Part shown: in pieces, positions 32,589 to 40,719 of the stretch
Position numbering within the stretch: position 1 is the first letter of the stretch
Layout of the letters: each line of letters starts with the position of its first letter
From: Aldehydirespirator sp965116865
GTDB taxonomy: Bacteria > Actinomycetota > Acidimicrobiia > Acidimicrobiales > Aldehydirespiratoraceae
Direction of reading: 5' to 3'
DNA length: 64,000 nucleotides
NCBI GenBank assembly: GCA_965116865.1
Contig: OZ220727.1
Coordinates: forward strand, 1,302,001-1,366,000
Made by a program: the position numbers and the translations under genes
Notes under the pieces: generated by a model
Database searches by the model: none
Seen by the model: only the letters and a program-made list of their open reading frames with translations
Told to the model about the DNA's origin: nothing

Positions 32589-34076
32589 ATGGAGACGATC
32601 CAGCATCTTGTCGACGGGACGGCCCTGCCGGGCGGGTCGGGCCGCTCCCATCCGGTCTTCAACCCGGCCACCGGCGAGCAGACAGCACGGGTCGGGCTGG
32701 CCGGCGCCGAGGAGGTGGACGCGGCGGTGGCCTCGGCCAAGGCCGCCTTCGAGGACTGGCGCCACACGTCTCTGGCGGCCCGCACCAAGCTGATGCTGGC
32801 ATTCCGCAACCTGGTGGAGGCCAACGCCGACGAGATAGCCGCCCGGCTGACCGCAGAGCACGGCAAGGTCCGCTCCGACGCCCTGGGCGAGGTGGCCCGG
32901 GGGCTGGAGAACATCGAGTACGCGTGCGGTCTGGCCGACTTGTTGAAGGGCGGCTTCAACTCCGAGGCCTCCAGCGGCGTCGATGTGTACACCGTGCGCC
33001 GACCTCTGGGGGTGGTGGCCGGCATCACCCCTTTCAACTTCCCGGCCATGGTGCCGCTGTGGATGATCCCCAACGCGGTGGCCTGCGGCAACACCTTCGT
33101 TCTCAAGCCGTCCGAGCGCGACCCGTCGGCGCCGCGGCTGCTGGCCGAGCTGTTTCTCGATGCCGGGTTCCCGCGCGGTGTGCTCAACGTCGTCAACGGC
33201 GACAAGGCGGCCGTCGACCGGCTGCTGACTCACTCCGATGTGGTCGCTGTGAGCTTCGTGGGATCCACCCCGATCGCCCGCTACGTCTACGAGACAGGCG
33301 CCTCGGCGGGCAAGAGGGTGCAGGCCCTCGGCGGGGCCAAGAACCACATGGTGGTGCTGCCCGACGCCGACATCGACTTGGCCGCCGACGCGGCCGTGTC
33401 CGCTGCTTACGGCTCCGCGGGCGAGCGCTGCATGGCGGTGTCGGTGGTGGTGGCTGTGGGCGACGCCGCCGACCCGCTGGTGGACGCCATCAAGGCGCGC
33501 GCCGAGAAGCTGCGGGTAGGCCCCGGCGACGAACCCGACTCCGAGATGGGCCCGCTAGTCACCCGCGAGCACCGCGACCGCGTGGCCGACTACATCGCCG
33601 CCGGAGCACGAGAGGGCGCCACCGTGGTGGTCGACGGACGCGAGGCGGTGTTCGACGGCGACGGCTTCTTCCTCGGTGTGTCACTGCTCGACGATGTCAC
33701 TCCCGACATGTCGGTGTACCGCGACGAGATCTTCGGCCCGGTGCTGTGCGTGGTGCGCTCCGGCAGCTACCACGAGGCGGTGGGCCTCATCGAGAAGAAC
33801 CCGTGGGGCAACGGCGCGGCGATCTTCACCCGTGACGGCGGCGCGGCCCGCCAGTTCCAGCTCGACGCCGACGCCGGCATGGTCGGCGTGAACGTTCCCA
33901 TCCCGGTGCCTGTCGGCTACCACTCCTTCGGCGGCTGGAAGAGTTCGCTGTTCGGCGACACCCACATGTACGGGCCCGAGGGCATCCACTTCTTCACCAA
34001 GGCCAAAGCCATCACCGTCCGCTGGCCCGACCCGGCCGACAGCACCGTCGACTTGGGCTTCCCGCGGAACTGCTAG
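32589..34076 (+). CDS. mmsA: CoA-acylating methylmalonate/malonate-semialdehyde dehydrogenase
   Basis: This 495-residue aldehyde dehydrogenase has the nucleophile Cys281 (GSAGERCMAV) and the MmsA-specific QALGGAKNHMVVLPDAD, where ordinary ALDHs have a catalytic Glu. PFNFPAMVPLWMIP and the C-terminal SLFGDTHMYGPEGIHFFTK are also MmsA hallmarks. In this neighbourhood it would take malonate semialdehyde, made from beta-alanine, to acetyl-CoA. The aminotransferase that makes the semialdehyde is not in the window. It may equally serve valine or thymine breakdown. Confidence 0.93.
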   Translation: METIQHLVDGTALPGGSGRSHPVFNPATGEQTARVGLAGAEEVDAAVASAKAAFEDWRHTSLAARTKLMLAFRNLVEANADEIAARLTAEHGKVRSDALGEVARGLENIEYACGLADLLKGGFNSEASSGVDVYTVRRPLGVVAGITPFNFPAMVPLWMIPNAVACGNTFVLKPSERDPSAPRLLAELFLDAGFPRGVLNVVNGDKAAVDRLLTHSDVVAVSFVGSTPIARYVYETGASAGKRVQALGGAKNHMVVLPDADIDLAADAAVSAAYGSAGERCMAVSVVVAVGDAADPLVDAIKARAEKLRVGPGDEPDSEMGPLVTREHRDRVADYIAAGAREGATVVVDGREAVFDGDGFFLGVSLLDDVTPDMSVYRDEIFGPVLCVVRSGSYHEAVGLIEKNPWGNGAAIFTRDGGAARQFQLDADAGMVGVNVPIPVPVGYHSFGGWKSSLFGDTHMYGPEGIHFFTKAKAITVRWPDPADSTVDLGFPRNC

Positions 34077-34115
34077 GGGTTGGGCAACTGCTGATAATTT
34101 GCTAGAGTGTTATTG

Positions 34116-34712
34116 ATGGATAGGGCTGACGGTTGGATGAGATTGTCGGACTGGGGTCGGCAGTTCGGGAGGTCGCCGCGTGTGTCTTGGCAGATGCTCA
34201 AGGACGGACGTTTGCCTGATGATTTAGAGGTTCAGAAGGTCGGTCGCATCTTCTATGTCCGGTCCAAGTCTGCGGTCTTGGCGGCTAGCGGTGGCCGCAC
34301 TGTGTTGTATGCGAGGGTGTCGAGTTCTGATCAGGCGTCTGATCTGGTCTGTCAGGCCGAGCGGTTGCAGCGCTTCGCGAAGAAGCAGGGGTGGGTCGTG
34401 GACGAGACGGTGATGGAGACGGCCTCGGGCCTCGACGGCGAGCGCCGCAAGTTGTTGAGGGTGCTTCGCTTCGGTGGGCCTGTGCGGTTGGTGGTGGAGC
34501 ACCGGGATCGTCTGTCGCGTTTCGGGTTCGAGATGGTCGAGGCGGCGGTGGCGGGAGCCGGCGGCGAGATCGTGGTCGTCGAGGAGGGCGAGGTCGCCGA
34601 TGATCTGGTGCGCGACGTGACCGAGGTGCTGACCTCGATGTGCGCCCGTTTGTATGGGCGGCGCTCCGCGGCGCGTCGTGCCGAGCGGGCGCTGGAGGCT
34701 GCGGCGTCATGA
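34116..34712 (+). CDS. IS607-family serine recombinase (TnpA)
   Basis: This 198-residue protein has an N-terminal MerR-like helix-turn-helix (MRLSDWGRQFGRSPRVSWQM, then VGRIFYVR). A small serine-recombinase domain with nucleophile Ser in YARVSSSDQ follows, and further conserved segments are VMETASGLDGERRKLL and VVEHRDRLSRFGFEMVE. The order of domains (DNA-binding first) is that of IS607 TnpA. ATG 34116 was chosen; GTG 34107 is possible. The stop overlaps the tnpB start (ATGA). Codon use is less GC-extreme at the 5' end than in neighbours, in line with transfer. Confidence 0.88.
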   Translation: MDRADGWMRLSDWGRQFGRSPRVSWQMLKDGRLPDDLEVQKVGRIFYVRSKSAVLAASGGRTVLYARVSSSDQASDLVCQAERLQRFAKKQGWVVDETVMETASGLDGERRKLLRVLRFGGPVRLVVEHRDRLSRFGFEMVEAAVAGAGGEIVVVEEGEVADDLVRDVTEVLTSMCARLYGRRSAARRAERALEAAAS

Positions 34713-35548
34713 CCCGTCTGCGTCTGGCTGATCGTTTCGTGGTGGCTCCGCCGGCCAAGGCGGTCGCGAAGACCCGGCTGGGTCCGTCGCCCGCGGATGA
34801 GGAGGTCCTGTTGGCGGTTGGGCGGCATCTCGGGTCGCTGCTGCGCTCCGATGTGGCTGAGCGCTGCCGTCTCGGGGCGGGTCCCAAGCATGCGGGCCGC
34901 GCCGACCGCAAGCGTGCCTTGACGCCTGAGTGTTCGTCTCGGTGGGCGGGGGCGATCACCCGCACCGCGGACGAGATGCATGCGCTGGCGGTGCGCAACC
35001 TCAAGGCGCTGGCCGAGCGCGACGCCCGCGAGGTCGCGGAGATCGACAGGCGCTCGGCGCTGCCCACCGCTGACCGGCTTGGCGACGTCGCCAAGCCCAA
35101 GGGACGCAGGCGCGGCGACGTCGCCAAGCCCAAGGGACGCAGGCGCGGCGACGTCGCCAAGCCCAAGGGACGCAGACGCTGCGGGTACGCCAACCAGGCC
35201 GAGCGCCACCACAAACAGCGCCGCCGACACTGGCTGGAGCCCCTCAACCAGTCCCGCCGACAGCGCGGCGACGGCCACGCCGCCGCCGTGGTGATCGGCA
35301 GGAGAAGCCAGGGACACAGCGAGAAGCGACGACACAGGACGCACCCGACGCGACCAGAGGATCGCTGTGGGAGAACTTCCACCGAGCGGACCGCTGACAC
35401 GACTGGCATGGCCACAGCGACAGGCAACGACGGACGCGAGCACCCACGGGATGCGACAACCGCCCGGCCGGACACCCGACCCGCTGCGCGCACAGGCGTC
35501 CAACACCGTTCGGGACGCCGCCGACAGAACAACCATCTATCGGTATAG
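34709..35548 (+). pseudogene. TnpB-like accessory gene, degenerate
   Basis: The first 150 residues match the N-terminal part of actinobacterial TnpB proteins of IS607 elements: RLGPSPADEEVLLAVGRHLG, LTPECSSRWAGAITRTADEM and ALAVRNLKALAERD. After a 33-bp in-frame triplication, the conserved GYANQAERHHKQRRRH segment appears. The remainder is Arg/Thr-rich and unlike TnpB, and no RuvC catalytic motifs are present, so the nuclease part is deleted or out of frame. Any guide (omega) RNA would sit near 35450-35550 but cannot be recognised. Confidence 0.7.
35081..35176. repeat. 33-bp in-frame tandem triplication in tnpB
   Basis: GGCGACGTCGCCAAGCCC begins at 35081, 35114 and 35147. Each unit encodes GDVAKPKGRRR. 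There is no second, insert-like half as in the other repeat loci, so this looks like simple slippage. Confidence 0.9.
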
Positions 35549-35569
35549 GAACGGTTGGGCGGCCGCATC

Positions 35570-36571
35570 ATGGACTTCGGGGTCGTCCTGCAGACCGACC
35601 CGCCGGCATGGCGGGTGGTGGAGCTGGCCCGGCAGGCGGAGACGCTCGGGTTCTCCCACGGATGGACCTTCGACAGCCATGTGCTGTGGCAGGAGCCGTT
35701 CGTGGTCCACAGCCAGATGCTCTCGGCCACGAACCGCATGACGGTCGGGCCGATGGTCACCAACCCCGGCACCCGCGACTGGACGGTCACCGCCTCGCTG
35801 TTCGCCACCCTCAACGACATGTTCGGGAACCGGACCGTGTGCGGCATCGGGCGGGGCGACTCGGCCATGCGGGTGCTGGGCCGCACACCCACCAGCCTAG
35901 CCACCCTGGCCGAGGCGATGAAGGTTGTCAAGGGCCTCGCCGAGGGCCGGGAAGTCGAGTACAACGGCACCCGCCAGCGGCTCGGCTGGTCGGCGGGCGG
36001 CCGGCTCGACATCTGGATGGCCGCCTACGGACCGCGGGCGCTGAGGCTGTGCGGCGAGCAGGCCGACGGGTTCATCCTGCAACTCGCCGATCCCCAGATC
36101 GCCGAGTGGACCATCGGAGCCGTCCGCGAGGCCGCGGCCGACGCAGGACGCGACCCCGACGAGCTGTACATCTGCGTAGCCGCGCCCGCCTTCGTGGGAG
36201 ACGACCTGGCCCATCAGCGCGACCAGGTCCGCTGGTTCGGCGGCATGGTCGGCAACCATGTGGCCGACTTGGTGGACCGCTACGGCGACACCGGCGCCGG
36301 TGTGCCCCAGGCCCTCACCGATTACATCTCAGGCCGGGAGGGCTACGACTACTCCGAGCACGGCAAGGCCGGCAACATGCACACCGACTTCGTGCCCGAC
36401 GAGGTGATCGACCGTTTCTGCATCCTCGGCGGCGCCGACAGCCACATCGCCCGCATTCGGGAGCTGCGCGGCCTGGGCGTCGACCAGTTTGCCGTCTACC
36501 TGATGCACGACTCGAAGAACGAGACGCTCAACGCCTACGGCCAGCGGATCATCCCCGCACTCCAGGATTGA
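35570..36571 (+). CDS. F420-type LLM-class oxidoreductase (TIGR03842-like)
   Basis: This 333-residue luciferase-like TIM barrel has MDFGVVLQTDPPAWRVVELA at the start, then GFSHGWTFDSHVLWQEPFV, MVTNPGTRDWTVTASLFATL and GIGRGDSAMRVLGRTP. This combination resembles the F420-dependent branch that sits beside dihydropyrimidinase genes. F420 use is inferred from the subfamily; FMN is the alternative. It lies between mmsA and the ABC importer genes, separated from mmsA by the IS607-like insertion. A role in reducing the pyrimidine or a related base is a reasonable but unproven guess. Confidence 0.82.
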   Translation: MDFGVVLQTDPPAWRVVELARQAETLGFSHGWTFDSHVLWQEPFVVHSQMLSATNRMTVGPMVTNPGTRDWTVTASLFATLNDMFGNRTVCGIGRGDSAMRVLGRTPTSLATLAEAMKVVKGLAEGREVEYNGTRQRLGWSAGGRLDIWMAAYGPRALRLCGEQADGFILQLADPQIAEWTIGAVREAAADAGRDPDELYICVAAPAFVGDDLAHQRDQVRWFGGMVGNHVADLVDRYGDTGAGVPQALTDYISGREGYDYSEHGKAGNMHTDFVPDEVIDRFCILGGADSHIARIRELRGLGVDQFAVYLMHDSKNETLNAYGQRIIPALQD

Positions 36572-36589
36572 CTCTGGGCGCTCGATGCG

Positions 36590-37657
36590 GTGATGGTCGC
36601 ACGGGAGGGTCATACCCGAGTGTCTGGGCCGACCTACGCGGCGGCGCCCGAACCCGTGCAGCCTGTCGATCCGGCAGCCGGCGCGGCTGACGGGGCATCG
36701 GCTGCTGACAGCGACCCGATCGTCTTCGAGCAACTGCTCCGACTGCGGGCCGGCCGGGAACAGCGACGGGCTCGGCTGCGCAGAACCGGCCGGCAGGCGG
36801 TCGTGCTGGCCGTGTTCGTCTGCGTGCTGGGCCTGGCCTACAGCGCCTACAAGATCGCAGGCTCGGCCATCAACGACGCCCAGTCGGGCTGGCCGGTCGT
36901 CGGCTCGATGCTGCCCGAGTCCGACGACCTCAAAATGCCCCCGGTCCTCGACATCGTGTCGGGGATCTTCGAGGAGCCGAGAGGCACCGCCGAGCCCTTC
37001 TGGTCGATCGTCGGCAAGGAGGCCGCCTTCACGTTGCGCGAGGCTGCCGTGGGGTTCGCCGCAGGGGTGGTGGTCGGCCTCAGCATCGCCGTCGTGCTGA
37101 CCACGTCCGAGCGCTTGGAACGAGCCCTGGTGCCCCACGTGATCGCCAGCCAGACCATCCCGCTGATCGCCATCGCGCCCATCGTCGTGATCTGGGGCCG
37201 CAAGAGCTTCGACTTCCTGCCCTTCGAGTGGCAGGACTGGATGTCGGTGTCTCTGATCGCCACCTACCTGACGTTCTTCCCTGTAACGATCAACGGTCTG
37301 CGGGGCCTGCAGTCGCCCCGCCCGGAGAACCTCGAACTGATGGACTCCTACGCAGCCCGATGGGGCCAGACCCTGTGGCGCCTGCGGCTGCCCGCCTCGC
37401 TGCCGTACCTGTTCGCTGCGTTCAAGATCGCGGCCACGGCCAGCGTGGTCGGCGCCATCGTGGGCGAGATCTCCGCCGGGGTGAAGGGAGGCCTGGGCCG
37501 GCGGGTGCTGCTGGAAGCCCAGCGCTACACCACCGGCCCGGAGCGCTTGTACGTGGCTGTGCTGGGCGCGGCCGCTCTGGGGATCTTCGTGTTCGCTGCC
37601 ATCTCCGCGGTCGAGTACGCCCTGGTGGGCCGCAAGGGTCGGGAGACGGTCGCATGA
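36590..37657 (+). CDS. ABC transporter permease (NMT1/taurine type), first of two
   Basis: This 355-residue permease has an extended N-terminus of about 65 hydrophilic residues, one helix (AVVLAVFVCVLGLAYSAYKI) and the five-helix permease core. The EAA loop reads LELMDSYAARWGQTLWRLRLP. It resembles permeases for thiamine-precursor, riboflavin, nitrate or taurine. The GTG at 36590 or the ATG at 36593 may be used. It starts 18 bp after the LLM gene and 10 bp lie before the ATPase gene, so all are one operon. Confidence 0.88.
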   Translation: MMVAREGHTRVSGPTYAAAPEPVQPVDPAAGAADGASAADSDPIVFEQLLRLRAGREQRRARLRRTGRQAVVLAVFVCVLGLAYSAYKIAGSAINDAQSGWPVVGSMLPESDDLKMPPVLDIVSGIFEEPRGTAEPFWSIVGKEAAFTLREAAVGFAAGVVVGLSIAVVLTTSERLERALVPHVIASQTIPLIAIAPIVVIWGRKSFDFLPFEWQDWMSVSLIATYLTFFPVTINGLRGLQSPRPENLELMDSYAARWGQTLWRLRLPASLPYLFAAFKIAATASVVGAIVGEISAGVKGGLGRRVLLEAQRYTTGPERLYVAVLGAAALGIFVFAAISAVEYALVGRKGRETVA

Positions 37658-37667
37658 GCCAGGCGCC

Positions 37668-38462
37668 ATGAACGACGCAAGCCTCCCGAACACCCCGCAC
37701 CCCGCCGTCGAGATACGGGGAGCGTCGAAGGTCTTCAATCCCGGACGCCCCAACGAGGTGCGGGCCATCGAGGACATCGACCTCCGCATCGAGGTGGGCG
37801 ACTTCGTCACTCTCATCGGCCCTTCGGGCTGCGGCAAGAGCACCCTGCTGCGCCTCATCGCGGCGCTCGTCGACGCCTGTGAGGGAACGGTCTCAGTCAA
37901 CGGCAAGACCGCGGACCGGGCCCGCCTCGACCGGGACTACTCGATGGTGTTCCAGCGGGCGGGGCTGTTCGCCTGGCGCAACGTGTCGCGCAACATCGAG
38001 CTGCCGCTCGAGCTGATGCGATGGAAGGCGGCCGACCGGCGCCGGCGGTCCGCGGAGATGCTCGAACTGGTCAAGCTCACCGAGTTCGCCCGCCATCACC
38101 CCGCCGAGCTCTCCGGGGGGATGCAGCAGCGCATCGCCATCGCCCGGGCAATGTCGTTCCATCCACAGCTGCTGCTGATGGACGAGCCGTTCGGCGCACT
38201 CGACGAGATGACTCGCGAGCACATGCAGAACGAGTTGCTGCGCATCTGGTCCGAGACCGGCACAACCGTCGTGTTCGTCACCCACTCCATACCCGAGGCG
38301 GTGTTCTTGTCGACCAGGGTCGTGGTCATGTCGCCCCGCCCGGGACGGATCGCGGCGGTGATCGACAACGACCTGGGCCCGCGCTCCGACGCCACCCGCG
38401 ACGATGCCGCCTTCTTCCGCAACGTCACCGCGGTGCGGGACGCGCTACGGGGAGACCGTTAG
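37668..38462 (+). CDS. ABC transporter ATPase (NMT1/taurine type)
   Basis: This 264-residue ATPase has Walker A GPSGCGKSTLLRLIAA, a Q-loop at MVFQRAGLFAWRNV, signature LSGGMQQRIAIARAM, Walker B LLLMDEPFGALDEMTRE and the switch His in VFVTHSIPEA. The closest class is the SsuB/TauB/ThiZ group, in line with the two permeases on either side. It powers import of the ligand captured by the lipoprotein at 39340. Confidence 0.93.
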   Translation: MNDASLPNTPHPAVEIRGASKVFNPGRPNEVRAIEDIDLRIEVGDFVTLIGPSGCGKSTLLRLIAALVDACEGTVSVNGKTADRARLDRDYSMVFQRAGLFAWRNVSRNIELPLELMRWKAADRRRRSAEMLELVKLTEFARHHPAELSGGMQQRIAIARAMSFHPQLLLMDEPFGALDEMTREHMQNELLRIWSETGTTVVFVTHSIPEAVFLSTRVVVMSPRPGRIAAVIDNDLGPRSDATRDDAAFFRNVTAVRDALRGDR

Positions 38463-38466
38463 CAGC

Positions 38467-39294
38467 ATGACCGAAGTCGTTACCTCACCGAACCCTAGAT
38501 CCGGTGCGGCCATGACCGCGGCGCGGACGCTGCTGCGTTCATGGCTGCCTCCGGCAGTGGCCGCCGTGGTGATGCTCGGTGGCTGGGAGGCCCTGCTCGC
38601 CGTGTTCCGCCCGGACGGCTTCGTGCTGCCGCCGCCGTCTGACATCGGACGCGCCGTGGCGCAGAACTTCGACGCCATCGTGACCGCCACCGCGGTGACC
38701 GGCTTCATCATCGTCACCGGCCTGCTCGTCGGCGTGTCGGTGGGGGCGGTGTTCGCCCTGCTGGTCACGGCCTCCCGGGTCGCCAACGAGACGCTCACCC
38801 CTCTGGCAGTGGCCGTGAACGCGGTGCCGATCATCGCGCTGGCCCCGATCTTCAACGCCTGGTTCGGGCTGCTGTCGCCCCGATCCAACCAGGCAGTGGT
38901 AGTGGTGCTGGTGTTCTTCCCGGTCTTTGTCAACACCGCCCGGGGCCTGACCCGGGTCGAGCCGAGCCAGATCGAGCTGATGGAGTCCTACGGGGCCGGC
39001 GAGTGGCGGATCATGCGGGAGGTGCGCATCCCCAACGCCATGCCGTTCTTCTTCACCGCGCTGAAGCTGTCCACGTCGCTGGCGGTGATCGCCGCCATCG
39101 TGGCCGAGTATTTCGGCGGTCGCCAGGACGCCTTGGGCAACCTGATCACCAACTCGGCCGGGCTGACCCGCTACGACGACGCTTGGGCCGCTGTGCTGGC
39201 CGGCTCGGCGGTGGGCATCGGCCTGTACGCGTTCGCGGTCCTGCTCGAGCGCCTCGTCATGCCCTGGTACTTCGTGACCCGGAATCCAACGTGA
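38467..39294 (+). CDS. ABC transporter permease (NMT1/taurine type), second
   Basis: This 275-residue permease starts at ATG 38467 (MTEVVTSPNPRSG), 4 bp after the ATPase stop. It has six predicted helices, including LPPAVAAVVMLGGWEALLAV, and the EAA loop IELMESYGAGEWRIMREVRI. It is a paralogue of the permease at 36590 but lacks its N-terminal extension. Two different permease genes suggest a heterodimeric channel. Confidence 0.9.
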   Translation: MTEVVTSPNPRSGAAMTAARTLLRSWLPPAVAAVVMLGGWEALLAVFRPDGFVLPPPSDIGRAVAQNFDAIVTATAVTGFIIVTGLLVGVSVGAVFALLVTASRVANETLTPLAVAVNAVPIIALAPIFNAWFGLLSPRSNQAVVVVLVFFPVFVNTARGLTRVEPSQIELMESYGAGEWRIMREVRIPNAMPFFFTALKLSTSLAVIAAIVAEYFGGRQDALGNLITNSAGLTRYDDAWAAVLAGSAVGIGLYAFAVLLERLVMPWYFVTRNPT

Positions 39295-39339
39295 CGGCCC
39301 GACCCGACCTCAATGGAATGCCAACCCCAGGAGGGAAAC

Positions 39340-40455
39340 ATGAGAACAAGAGCAACCTTGCTGCGACTGTTGGCGCCGCTTCTGGCGCTGGGCCTCGTGG
39401 CCGCGGCCTGCAGCGGGAGCAGCGACGACGAGCCCGAGGATCTGACGTCGGTGTCATTGCAGCTGCAGTGGTTCACCCAGGCCCAGTTCGCCGGCTACTA
39501 CGCGGCGCGCGACCTCGGCTTCTACGAGGAGGCGGGCCTGGACGTGACGATCCTCGAGGGCGGCGTGGATATCGTGCCCGCCTCGGTGCTCGACTCCGGC
39601 ACCGCCGACTTCGCAGTGTCGTGGGTGCCGAGGGGCCTGGTGCCCCGCGAGGAGGGCACCGACATCACCAACATCGCCCAGGTGTTCCAACGCAGCGGCA
39701 CCCTCCAGGTGGCCTTCGCCGACTCGGGCATATCCACCGTGGCCGACCTCGAGGGCCGCACCGTCGGCAACTGGGGCTTCGGCAACGAGTTCGAGCTGCT
39801 GGCAGGCCTGCGCCGCAACGGGCTCGACCCGGACACCGACATGCAGATGGTCCAGCAGAACTTCGACATGCTGGCCCTTCTCAGCGGAGAGATCGACGCC
39901 GCGCAGGCGATGATCTACAACGAGTACGCCCAAGTGCTCGAGTCCGTCAACCCCGCGACCGGCGAGCTGTACCAGCCTGAGGACCTGAACGTCATCGACT
40001 GGAACGACGAGGGCACCGCCATGCTCCAGGACGCCCTGTGGGCCGACGCCGACCGCCTGGAGACCGACGAGGCCTACCGCGAGACGGCGGTCAAGTTCGT
40101 CGAGGCCTCGCTGCGGGGCTGGATCCACTGCCGGGACAACCCCGACGAGTGCGTGCAGGTCGTGCTCGACAACGCTCCCACCCTGGGCGAGTCGCACCAG
40201 ACGTGGCAGCTCAACGAGATCAGCGCCCTGATCTGGCCGTCGCCGCTGGGGGTGGGCGTCATGGACACGGCCCTGTGGGGCCAGACCGTCGACGTGGCCA
40301 CCAGCGAGGGCATCCTCTCCTCTGCCCCCGACGAGGGCGCCTACCGCACCGACATTGCCGAGGAGGCCGTGGCCAACCTGCGCGACGCGGGCGTCGACGT
40401 CGTCGGCGACGGCTGGCAGCGCGTCGCTGTGGAACTCCGCGAGGGCGGCGAGTAG
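39340..40455 (+). CDS. ABC transporter substrate-binding lipoprotein (NMT1/THI5-like)
   Basis: This 371-residue lipoprotein has a signal peptide (LLRLLAPLLALGLVAAACSG) whose Cys in VAAAC is the lipidation site. The mature part opens VSLQLQWFTQAQFAGYYAAR, then DLGFYEEAGLDVTILEGG, which is the NMT1/THI5-like pattern found in binding proteins for pyrimidine-type thiamine precursors, riboflavin and hydantoins. ATG 39340 has GGAGGGAAAC upstream. With the degradation genes nearby, a pyrimidine, dihydropyrimidine or hydantoin is the likely ligand. Confidence 0.9.
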   Translation: MRTRATLLRLLAPLLALGLVAAACSGSSDDEPEDLTSVSLQLQWFTQAQFAGYYAARDLGFYEEAGLDVTILEGGVDIVPASVLDSGTADFAVSWVPRGLVPREEGTDITNIAQVFQRSGTLQVAFADSGISTVADLEGRTVGNWGFGNEFELLAGLRRNGLDPDTDMQMVQQNFDMLALLSGEIDAAQAMIYNEYAQVLESVNPATGELYQPEDLNVIDWNDEGTAMLQDALWADADRLETDEAYRETAVKFVEASLRGWIHCRDNPDECVQVVLDNAPTLGESHQTWQLNEISALIWPSPLGVGVMDTALWGQTVDVATSEGILSSAPDEGAYRTDIAEEAVANLRDAGVDVVGDGWQRVAVELREGGE

Positions 40456-40497
40456 CTCCCGTCTGGGAAGACACCCCAGACACAAGCACAACAGGGG

Positions 40498-40679
40498 CCG
40501 GCGGCGATGTCCGGCCGTCGCCGGCCCCTGAGCACCCGAGGCGACACTGCCGGCGAGTACCGTCCATCTACCGGCGGCGATGTCCGACCGTCGCCGGCCC
40601 CTGAGCACCCGAGGCGACACTGCCGGCGAGTACCGTCCATCTACCGGCGGCGATGTCCGGCCGTCGCCGGCCCCTGAGC
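40498..40679. repeat. R(SR)2 array with exact 36-bp cores and 37-bp inserts
   Basis: Cores of 36 bp (CCGGCGGCGATGTCC...CCTGAGC) lie at 40498-40533, 40571-40606 and 40644-40679, with one base different in the middle copy. Inserts of 37 bp, identical to each other, lie at 40534-40570 and 40607-40643. The sequence outside is unrelated on both sides. The core can fold (GGCGA against TCGCC), like many CRISPR repeats. It lies 42 bp after the binding-protein stop and may also act as a terminator. Confidence 0.95.
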
Positions 40680-40719
40680 GCCCTGAACGCGATGTCGGGC
40701 CATTAGCCTGCAACGCGCT

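Noticed and set aside
35081..35176. 33-bp triplication in tnpB as another R-S-R locus
   Set aside because: The unit has no insert-like half and the leftover is not near 36 bp; simple slippage explains it.
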